A stretch of DNA of 34,851 nt, taken from positions 1-34,851 of the forward strand of contig CAZJHD010000046.1 in NCBI GenBank assembly GCA_964545855.1, read 5' to 3'. This document shows, in pieces, positions 29,152-34,851 of the stretch. The first letter of the stretch is position 1. Each line of letters opens with the position of its first letter. Source of the stretch: CAZJHD01 sp964545855 (lineage in GTDB: Bacteria; Planctomycetota; UBA1135; JACQFD01). The notes beneath the pieces are model-generated. The model did not search any database. It saw only the letters and a list, made by a program, of their open reading frames with translations, and was not told where the DNA came from. Made by a program: the position numbers and the translations under genes.

Positions 29152-29157
29152 ATCCTA
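29152..29157 (-). promoter_or_regulatory. Candidate -10 box TAGGAT for the DUF4384 gene
   Basis: TAGGAT on the minus strand lies 58 bases before ATG 29093 and 61 bases past the stop of the AsmA-like gene. Confidence 0.3.
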
Positions 29158-29218
29158 GGGCGACCCACCGACGGCGCGCGACGGTCCCACGACTTTCGCG
29201 GCGACGACCGCGGGCGGG

Positions 29219-30061
29219 TCAGTTCTTCTTGAAGATCCCGTCGAGGGCCTTGCCGACGTCCTCGGCGCCCTTCTTCACGGCGTCCCCCGCCTCCTTCGCG
29301 GCCTTGCCCACGTCGTCGCCGAGGGTCTTCCCGAGGTCGCGAGCCTGCTCCTCGATCGCCGCTGCGGCCTTCCGCGCCTCCGACTCGAGCGCCTTCGCGA
29401 TCTGCGCCGGGAGCTTCCCGCCCGACTTCGCGGCGGCGTCGAGGATGGCGGCCACTACCTGCTCGATCACCTCGGAGAGCGGCGCGCCGTCGTTCCCCGT
29501 CGAGAAATCGCGGATCACGATCTCCGAGAGCTCCACGGAGACCGGGGTGGAGCCGATTTCCTTCACGACGCTCTGGGCGAGCTGCACGCGGGCGCCGGTG
29601 ATCCGGAGCTCGCCGATCTTCACGTTGCGCCGCTTCTTCGCGCTGCCGTCCGCCGGCGGCGCGCCCTGGTAGCGGCGGGCGTTGTCCATGAGCGTGCCCC
29701 AGTTGGTGCCGCCGGGGCCCGTCTCCAGAGTGATCTCGGGGGCTTCGAGGACGACGCGCGGGATCACGATCGGGTCGGAGAAGATCGAGCCGATCGCCAC
29801 GCCGAGCTCCATGTTCGAGGCGCTGAAAGCGCGCGGGCTCTCGAAACCGGCCGGATTCGCCACCGTCAGGTCGCGCACGCCCGCCGAGCCCGTCAGAACG
29901 TCGAGGCTTCCCTTGCGCACGGCCACCTCGGCGCCGAGGACCGGGGTGCCGACCTTCTCGATGGCGGTCGCCATCAAGGAGCCGCCCCAGACGCTGGCGC
30001 CGAGGGTGGCGAGGATCAGGGCAAGGAGAACGAACGCAACGATCCAGCGGAGTTTCTTCAT
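29219..30061 (-). CDS. AsmA-like membrane-anchored protein with LEA-like C-terminal tail
   Basis: A 280-residue protein. The N-terminus (MKKLRWIVAFVLLALILATLGASVWGG in parts, residues 1-27) is a signal anchor. Residues 35-190 resemble the AsmA/DUF748 strand-rich fold: GTPVLGAEVAVRKGSLDVLTG, VRDLTVANPAGFESPRAF, VIPRVVLEAPEITLE, NWGTLMDN, NVKIGELRITGARVQLA, VELSEIVIRDF. From about residue 215 the tail turns into Ala/Lys/Glu-rich helix with KAAKEAGDAVKKGAEDVGKAL repeats, like LEA-type or apolipoprotein-like amphipathic helices. AsmA-type proteins take part in phospholipid transport or outer-membrane assembly, but this one is far shorter than the bridge-forming members. ATG 30061 is 10 bases after a TAGTGT box. 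Divergent from the DUF2752 gene. Confidence 0.75.
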   Translation of the reverse strand: MKKLRWIVAFVLLALILATLGASVWGGSLMATAIEKVGTPVLGAEVAVRKGSLDVLTGSAGVRDLTVANPAGFESPRAFSASNMELGVAIGSIFSDPIVIPRVVLEAPEITLETGPGGTNWGTLMDNARRYQGAPPADGSAKKRRNVKIGELRITGARVQLAQSVVKEIGSTPVSVELSEIVIRDFSTGNDGAPLSEVIEQVVAAILDAAAKSGGKLPAQIAKALESEARKAAAAIEEQARDLGKTLGDDVGKAAKEAGDAVKKGAEDVGKALDGIFKKN

Positions 30062-30071
30062 GTCGCGACCG

Positions 30072-30077
30072 ACACTA
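30072..30077 (-). promoter_or_regulatory. Candidate -10 box TAGTGT, short-leader arrangement
   Basis: GG-TAGTGT on the minus strand is 10 bases before ATG 30061. It shares a 50-bp gap with the divergent box at 30099, so the two polymerase sites would overlap. Confidence 0.45.
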
Positions 30078-30098
30078 CCGACTCGCTCCGGCGAGGGA

Positions 30099-30104
30099 TA
30101 CTGG
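30099..30104 (+). promoter_or_regulatory. Candidate -10 box TACTGG, leaderless arrangement
   Basis: TACTGG is followed by 7 bases and GTG 30112. The surrounding 19 bases match the block before the gene at 6698 at 17 positions. The last base of the hexamer is not T. Confidence 0.4.
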
Positions 30105-30111
30105 CGCGCCC

Positions 30112-30567
30112 GTGTCCCTTCGCGATCGAATCCTGCCGCTGGTTTCGGCGCTCCGCGAGCGAACCGTCGCGGCGATCGCCGCGGCCTACCTCGCCGTCGC
30201 CTTCGTCCTTCCGAGCGGTGGAATCCGCGGGTTCGAGTGGTGCCCGCTCCTGCGGATCGCCTCGGTGCCCTGCCCGCTCTGCGGCCTCACGCGAAGCCTC
30301 GGCGCGCTGCTGCATGCCGACCCTCTCGCCGCGTGGGATTGGAATCCGCTCGGCTTCCTCGCGCTCCCGATCCTGCTCGGTGCGGTCGCCACGGCGTGCG
30401 TCGATGATCGCCGCCGCACGGACTTCGTGCGTCTCCTCGCCTCCCGTGCGTCCGGAATCCGGATCGCGCTGTTCGGAGCGCTGATGCTGGCGCTCCTCTT
30501 CGGCCTCGCACGGGCCGTCGCCGTCGCGAGTGGATGGACCTCGTTCCCCTCGGGCGGAACGGGCTGA
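30112..30567 (+). CDS. DUF2752 membrane protein
   Basis: A 151-residue membrane protein with three or four hydrophobic segments (about 19-35, 80-100, 118-138). It carries the DUF2752 signature CPLCGLTRSLGALLHADPLAAWDWNPLG (in the order CPxCGxTR, a small loop, NPLG) at about residues 54-82. DUF2752 proteins are widespread small membrane proteins with no known function; the paired cysteines suggest metal or redox chemistry. The GTG at 30112 stands 7 bases after a -10-like box with no ribosome site between. Nothing follows on the same strand for over 3 kb. Confidence 0.88.
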   Translation: MSLRDRILPLVSALRERTVAAIAAAYLAVAFVLPSGGIRGFEWCPLLRIASVPCPLCGLTRSLGALLHADPLAAWDWNPLGFLALPILLGAVATACVDDRRRTDFVRLLASRASGIRIALFGALMLALLFGLARAVAVASGWTSFPSGGTG

Positions 30568-30638
30568 GAGGTTGTGTGGAACTCGCCGCCGCTGGCCCGA
30601 GGCCGAGCGAGAGCGAGCGAGGCGAGGCGCAACGACGA

Positions 30639-30659
30639 CGCAACTCATGGAGAGTTGCG
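30639..30659. other. Small hairpin CGCAACTC / GAGTTGCG
   Basis: A perfect 8-bp stem with a 5-base loop (ATGGA) lies 72 bases past the DUF2752 stop. It may be a first attenuation or terminator stem, but no U-tract follows. Confidence 0.4.
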
Positions 30660-30898
30660 GAGGAGGAGCGACGAAGCCGCCGCCGCTCGCAGCCGGCGGT
30701 CGCCGGGCGCCGATTTCCTCACGACCTCTGACACCTCGCGCGCCGCGCGCGTCTCCCACGCCCCCCTCGCGGCCTCACACGCCCGCGCGCGTGCTGGGCG
30801 CGCGCGTTGCTTCCGGAGCCGCGGGCGCGCAAGCGTCCTCCCTTCCTGGGAACTGCCGCAGCGCCCGCGTCTCGGGGTGCATCGCGGCTCTGCGGCTG

Positions 30899-30935
30899 GG
30901 GCGGGGTTCGTCGAACGGTTCGGCGGACCCCGCCC
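30899..30935 (+). terminator. Intrinsic-terminator-like hairpin, plus-strand specific
   Basis: GGGCGGGG-TTCGTCG pairs with CGGCGGA-CCCCGCCC around a 7-base loop: 15 bp with two G-U pairs that exist only in the plus-strand RNA. A T-rich stretch (ACTTTCTTTCC) follows directly. It lies 331 bases past the DUF2752 stop. Confidence 0.6.
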
Positions 30936-30967
30936 ACTTTCTTTCCGGGAGGGTTCGGCGTCCTGGG

Positions 30968-30991
30968 GGGATCGGGTCTGACCCCATTCCC
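30968..30991 (-). terminator. Hairpin just past the calcium ATPase gene, minus-strand specific
   Basis: On the minus strand GGGAATGGG pairs with CCCGATCCC around a 6-base loop (8 of 9 pairs, one of them G-U). It begins 13 bases past the stop at 31005. The core GGGTC-A-GACCC is palindromic and resembles REP-like intergenic palindromes I recall from other GC-rich genomes; that resemblance is from memory only. Confidence 0.5.
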
Positions 30992-31004
30992 GGGACAGCG
31001 CTCC

Positions 31005-33671
31005 TCACCGCCCGCGCGAGCGCAGCCAGGCCTTGCGGATCTCGACGAGGACGACGGGGATCACCGAGAAGGTCGCGATCGCCCACCAGTCGCGCGCAGG
31101 GATCGGCACCGTCCCGAAGATCGGGCGCACGGCCTCCCACTGGAGGATCGCCACCTGGAGCGCGATCGAGACCACGACGGCGAGGAGGAGCCAGGGGTTC
31201 CCGCGCACGCCCACCGTGAGAATCGACTTCCGGTCGTGGCGGAAGCTGAAGCAGTTGAGCATCTGCGAGAGCACGACCGTGCAGAACACGCCCGTCTGCA
31301 GGCGCTTCGCCGCCACGTCGGGGCCGCCGGAGCCACCGTCGTAGAAGTGGAGCACGGCGAGCATCGCGCCGAGGTAGAGGGCGAAGCCCTGGAAGACGAT
31401 GTCGGTCACGGCGCCGCCGTCGAGCATGCGCGCGTGGCGGTTGCGCGGGGGCCGACGCATCTCGTCGGGCGCGGGAGGCTCCGTCGCGAGCGCGAGCGCC
31501 GGCGGGCCGTCCGTGACGAGGTTCATCCAGAGGATCTGCGTCGAGTTGAGCGGCACCGGGAGACCGAAGGCCGTGGCGGCGCCCACGAGCACGACCTCCG
31601 AGAGGTTGCCGGCGAAGAGGCAGAGGAGCGCGCGGCGGATGTTCGCGTGGACGCCACGGCCCTCCTCCACGGCGGCGACGATCGACGCGAAGTTGTCGTC
31701 GGTGACGACGAGGTCGGCCGCCTCGCGCGCCACGTCGGTGCCGCTCTGCCCCATGGCGATGCCGACATCCGCCTCCTTGATGGCCGGCGCGTCGTTCACG
31801 CCGTCGCCCGTCATCGCCACGACGGCGCCGCGTCGCTTCCAGGCGCGCACGATGTCGAGCTTCTGCTCCGGCGCGAGCCGCGCGTAGACCGTCACGCGGT
31901 CGACGCGCGCCGCGAGATCCAGCTCGTCGAGGGACGCGAGCTCCACTCCCGTGAGCGCGACGTCGCCCGGGCGGAAGATGCCCACCTCGCGGGCGATCGC
32001 CGTCGCCGTTCCCACGTGGTCTCCCGTGAGGAGGATCGTGCGGATGCCCGCCTCGGCGCAGAGGCGCACCGACTCGGCCGCTTCGGGCCGGGGCGTGTCG
32101 GCCATGGCGACGAGACCGAGCAGCGTGAGGTCGTGCTCCAGGTGCGACGGGTCGGCGACGGCGCCGTCGGCGAGCACCTCGCGCTGCGCCACGGCGAGGA
32201 CGCGCATGCCGTTCCGTGCGAGCGCGAGGCTCCGCTCCTCGATGCGCGCGAGCGCGGCCCGGTCGATCGGGCGCACGCCGTCCGTGGTGGCGACGCTCGT
32301 GCAGCGCTCCAGCAGCACCTCGTGCGCGCCCTTCACGAAGAGCACCTTGCGCGCGCCCTCCTCGTGGAGCGTCGACATGCGCTTGCGCGCCGAGTCGAAG
32401 GGGGCCTCGGCGAGCCGCGGGAAGCGCTCGTCGATCTCCGCCTCGCTCCAGCCGGCGCGCTGCGCCGAGCGGACGAGCGCGAGCTCCGTCGGGTCGGCGC
32501 CCCCGCCGTGGCGCGCGTTCGAGCAGGCGGCCGCGGCGCCCAGCAGCCGGCGCACCTGGGGGTCGGCCGCCGCGTCGGCGCCGTTCTCCTCGATCCCCTT
32601 CCCTCCCTCGCGCAGCAGCACGTCGCGGTCGCCGCCGAGCACCACGTTGCGCACGACCAGCTCGTTGTGCGTGATCGTGCCGGTCTTGTCGACGCAGATG
32701 ACGCTCGCCGATCCGAGCGTCTCCACGGAGGCGAGACGCCGCAGCAGCACGTGGCGCTTCAGCATCCGCTGCACGCCGATCGCGAGCGTGATCGTGACGA
32801 TCGCCGGCAGGCCCTCGGGGATCGCCGCCACGGCGAGACTCGCCGCCGTGCGGAACATGTCGCTCACGGGGAGCCCGCGCAGCACCGCCACGGCGAAGAC
32901 GGCGAGGATCGCCACGCCGCACACGGCGAGGAGGAGCTTCCCGAGCTGCGCGAGGTCGCGCTGGAGCGTGGTCGGCTCGCGCTCCGCCTTCTGGACGAGG
33001 GAGACGATCTTCCCGAGCTCCGTGTCGGAGCCCGTGCCGAAGACGAGCGCGCGCCCGCGGCCGCCCACGACGGAGGTCGCGAGGTAGACGCAGCCCGTGC
33101 GGTCGCCGAGCCCGACCCGCTCGCCGCGCGACGGCGCCGTCGTCTTCTCGACGGGCGTCGACTCGCCCGTGAGGGGCGATTCGTCGGTGCGCAGCGACGC
33201 GACGAAGACGAGGCGCGCGTCGGCGGGGACGAGGTCGCCGGGCTCCAGCTCGATGAGGTCGCCCGGCACGAGCTCGGTCGCGGCGATCGCCTCCGGAATG
33301 CCGCCGCGGATCACGCGCGCCCGCGGCGCGGCGAGCTTCTTCAGGAGCTGGAGAGAGCGCTCGGCGCGGAACTCCTGGAAGTATCCGATCGCCGCGTTCA
33401 GCACGACGATCGCGAGGATCACGCCGACGTCGATCCACTCGCGCAGGAAGCCGCTCAGCAGCGCGGCCACCAGGAGGACCCCCACGACGGGGCTCAGGAG
33501 CTGGCCCCGGAGGATCTCCCAGCGGGACGGTCCCTCCTGCTGCGCGAAGACGTTGCCCCCGAGCCGCAGGAACCGCCCGCGCGCCTCCTCGGACGAGATG
33601 CCGCGCGCGGGGTCGCTCCGGAGCGCCGCGGCAACTGCGCCGATCTCGTCGTCGAAGAAGTGTCCGGTCAT
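31005..33671 (-). CDS. Cation-translocating P-type ATPase, P2A (calcium) type
   Basis: An 888-residue membrane pump that uses ATP to move a cation, most likely Ca2+, out of the cytoplasm. Visible parts: an N-terminal cation-ATPase domain (residues 3-50), TM1-TM2 (about 56-98), the actuator motif TGES at 168-171, TM4 with the P2A motif PEGLPA, phosphorylation site D328 in VICVDKTGTITHNE, the nucleotide domain with KGAHEVLLERC, the hinge MTGDGVNDAPAIKEADVGIAMG, and the TM5-TM6 region NLSEVVLVGAATAFGLPVPL with NLVTDGPPALAL, which agrees well with SERCA/PMR1-type pumps. The length is normal. ATG 33671 stands 10 bases after a TAAGCT box. A hairpin follows the stop. Neighbours give no hint on regulation. 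The exact ion (Ca2+ or Mn2+) is not certain. Confidence 0.94.
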   Translation of the reverse strand: MTGHFFDDEIGAVAAALRSDPARGISSEEARGRFLRLGGNVFAQQEGPSRWEILRGQLLSPVVGVLLVAALLSGFLREWIDVGVILAIVVLNAAIGYFQEFRAERSLQLLKKLAAPRARVIRGGIPEAIAATELVPGDLIELEPGDLVPADARLVFVASLRTDESPLTGESTPVEKTTAPSRGERVGLGDRTGCVYLATSVVGGRGRALVFGTGSDTELGKIVSLVQKAEREPTTLQRDLAQLGKLLLAVCGVAILAVFAVAVLRGLPVSDMFRTAASLAVAAIPEGLPAIVTITLAIGVQRMLKRHVLLRRLASVETLGSASVICVDKTGTITHNELVVRNVVLGGDRDVLLREGGKGIEENGADAAADPQVRRLLGAAAACSNARHGGGADPTELALVRSAQRAGWSEAEIDERFPRLAEAPFDSARKRMSTLHEEGARKVLFVKGAHEVLLERCTSVATTDGVRPIDRAALARIEERSLALARNGMRVLAVAQREVLADGAVADPSHLEHDLTLLGLVAMADTPRPEAAESVRLCAEAGIRTILLTGDHVGTATAIAREVGIFRPGDVALTGVELASLDELDLAARVDRVTVYARLAPEQKLDIVRAWKRRGAVVAMTGDGVNDAPAIKEADVGIAMGQSGTDVAREAADLVVTDDNFASIVAAVEEGRGVHANIRRALLCLFAGNLSEVVLVGAATAFGLPVPLNSTQILWMNLVTDGPPALALATEPPAPDEMRRPPRNRHARMLDGGAVTDIVFQGFALYLGAMLAVLHFYDGGSGGPDVAAKRLQTGVFCTVVLSQMLNCFSFRHDRKSILTVGVRGNPWLLLAVVVSIALQVAILQWEAVRPIFGTVPIPARDWWAIATFSVIPVVLVEIRKAWLRSRGR

Positions 33672-33681
33672 GGGGCCGGGG

Positions 33682-33687
33682 AGCTTA
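33682..33687 (-). promoter_or_regulatory. Candidate -10 box TAAGCT, short-leader arrangement
   Basis: GG-TAAGCT on the minus strand is 10 bases before ATG 33671. The spacer is C/G only, without a purine-rich ribosome site. Confidence 0.5.
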
Positions 33688-33936
33688 CCTGCCCGCGGCG
33701 GAAGTGCTCCGCGAAGCAGGAGTGGGGTCCCCGGCGTGACGTGGCGCGCGCATGGGAGACCTCAGGGCTTTCCGGTTGGCTCGGGCCGCTGCGGAAATCG
33801 ATTCCGTCGGCGGACGCGCCACCGTCCCGATCGGCGCCGCTCTCCGTCTCCGCAACTTCCGCCCTCGCCGCCGCTTCGCGCCGAGGGGGCGCGGAGCTGG
33901 AGGATGGCCGCTCGATTGCGCCGGTGAAGGGCGGCC

Positions 33937-34851
33937 ATGCAGATCGACCTCGCCCCCCCGACTCGCGGAACGGACCCGTCGGCCCACGCCGGCGGGCCGC
34001 GCTCCGCGGCCTCGGACGCGCCCTTCGAGGACCTCCTCGGCCTCGCGAGGGACGCGGCCGAGCCGGCGCCGCGGCGCGACTCCGAGCTCCGGCGTGCGGA
34101 CGACGACCGCAGGCACGCCGAGCGCGGTCGAGCACGCCGCGAGGACGACGAGCGCGCGCGCGCGGCCGAGCGGTCCGTCGACCCGAGGCCCGTCGAGTCG
34201 AGGACCGCGGAGGCTCCCGCCGAGCGGCGCCCCGATCCGCCCGCGCGCGAGACGACGGAGCCCCGGACCGACGCTTCCGCGCGGCCGGTCCGCGCCGCGG
34301 GCGAGGAGCGGGCGGCCGGAGCGGCCGACGACGCGGCTCCCGCAACGACCGAGTCCGCCGACGGCGAGCCGACCCTCGAGGCCACGCGCCCCGCCGAGGG
34401 CGCGTCGCCCGCGGAGGAAGCACCGCCGGCCGAGAGCACGCCGCCGCGTCCGTCCGCGAACCTCGAGCGCACGGTCTCGATCACGGCGCGCCCGCTCCAC
34501 GCCGTGCGCCCGGAGCCCGGCCGCGCGGCCTCCGCCGACGAAGCGCCGGCACGCACCGCGGCGATCGAGACGACGGAGAGCGACGCGACGGCGAGCGCGT
34601 CCGAGCCGGCCGAGCCGGAGAGCGCGACGGAAAGCGGCGACGACGCCGGCGACGACGCGCCCGAGCCGGACCTCGCGACGTCGCTCTTGGAGGAAGGAGA
34701 AGGCGGCGACGGGCTCGCCGACGGCGAGTCCGAGCCCGCTCCCGATCGAGCCCTCCCGCGCCCGGCGCAGGCGCGCGCCGCCGAAGCCGTGCGTCCCGAC
34801 GCGACGCCGGTTCCCTCCGGCCCGCGCGCGACCGCCACCGCCGGCGAATCC
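33937..34851 (+). CDS. Low-complexity protein, possible flagellar hook-length control protein FliK (3' end outside window)
   Basis: The first 305 codons of a gene that runs off the window. The protein starts MQIDLAPPTRGTDPS and has a short conserved-looking PFEDLLGLARDA near residue 34; everything after is an Asp/Glu/Ala/Pro/Arg-rich low-complexity region without recognisable domain. FliK proteins often start with such a segment, followed by a long disordered ruler and a folded C-terminal domain, which would lie outside this window. AAGGGCGG before ATG 33937 is a modest ribosome site. Frames on the minus strand are also open here but give Ser/Ala/Arg shadows without a ribosome site. Coding status is likely; the FliK call is a guess from layout. 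Confidence 0.45.
   Translation, partial: MQIDLAPPTRGTDPSAHAGGPRSAASDAPFEDLLGLARDAAEPAPRRDSELRRADDDRRHAERGRARREDDERARAAERSVDPRPVESRTAEAPAERRPDPPARETTEPRTDASARPVRAAGEERAAGAADDAAPATTESADGEPTLEATRPAEGASPAEEAPPAESTPPRPSANLERTVSITARPLHAVRPEPGRAASADEAPARTAAIETTESDATASASEPAEPESATESGDDAGDDAPEPDLATSLLEEGEGGDGLADGESEPAPDRALPRPAQARAAEAVRPDATPVPSGPRATATAGES

Larger units (their letters stand above)
30568..31004. other. Non-coding interval, 437 bp
   Basis: No convincing gene was found here; open frames are arginine- and alanine-rich GC shadows without ribosome sites. The first 100 bases hold a purine-rich run of GAGCGAGC-like units (about 30600-30630) and an 8-bp hairpin at 30639-30659. The distal part holds two terminator-like hairpins on opposite strands (30899-30935 and 30968-30991). 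The middle (30700-30890) shows nothing recognisable. Confidence 0.6.

Noticed and set aside
30648..30980. Open frame starting ATGGAGAGTTGC in the non-coding interval
   Set aside because: No ribosome site, the ATG lies in the loop of a hairpin, and the translation is a Pro/Arg/Ala-rich shadow running through two terminator-like stems.
33685..34838. Minus-strand open frames opposite the FliK-like gene
   Set aside because: Ser/Ala/Arg-rich translation, no ribosome site, no signal or domain. The plus strand has ATG 33937 with AAGG and a consistent acidic protein, though low complexity leaves some doubt.

Overview
The window is one stretch of a very GC-rich bacterial chromosome with dense gene packing, many GTG starts and no mobile elements, rRNA or tRNA genes that I can recognise. 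The gene content is most like a planctomycete of the free-living marine type, with Myxococcota or a related phylum as the alternative: membrane-anchored proteins made of carboxypeptidase-regulatory-like domains, a secreted FG-GAP protein, a GldG/DUF4340 ABC system, a secreted CHAT/TPR protein and DUF4384, DUF2752 and AsmA-like envelope proteins. This assignment is inference from protein content only.

Layout. (1) 1-1096, minus: an AlaX-type alanyl-tRNA editing protein, cut by the window edge. (2) 1195-7783, plus: three consecutive membrane-anchored beta-sandwich proteins; the first two are collinear paralogues. (3) 7805-11259, minus: a secreted propeller-like protein and an FG-GAP protein, the latter with a (CT)14 tract between an excellent Shine-Dalgarno/ATG and the rest of the reading frame. 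(4) 11374-17734, minus: two SPFH proteins (HflK/HflC-like), an ABC ATPase, an ABC-2 permease, a GldG-family subunit and a DUF4340 protein, with most joints overlapping. (5) 17917-20433, minus: three lipoproteins, COG3014-like, YcfL-like and LpoB-like. (6) 20511-26979, plus: MutS, then a long exported TPR-CHAT protein. (7) 27056-30061, minus: an orphan DUF433 protein, an exported VOC-fold protein, a DUF4384 lipoprotein and an AsmA-like protein with a LEA-like tail. (8) 30112-30567, plus: a DUF2752 membrane protein, followed by 437 bp of non-coding DNA with two strand-specific hairpins. (9) 31005-33671, minus: a P2A-type calcium ATPase. (10) 33937-end, plus: the low-complexity start of a possible FliK.

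The theme is the cell envelope: export or gliding-type ABC machinery with SPFH partners, a lipoprotein set tied to peptidoglycan synthesis, and several secreted or anchored proteins. MutS and the tRNA-editing protein are housekeeping genes.

Two things stand out. The FG-GAP gene looks contingency-controlled: its good start is out of frame by exactly one dinucleotide unit of the CT tract. In addition, a TANNNT box (or near match) lies only 6-10 bases before the likely start codon of several genes (6698, 20511, 30061, 30112, 33671), which suggests leaderless transcription is common here.
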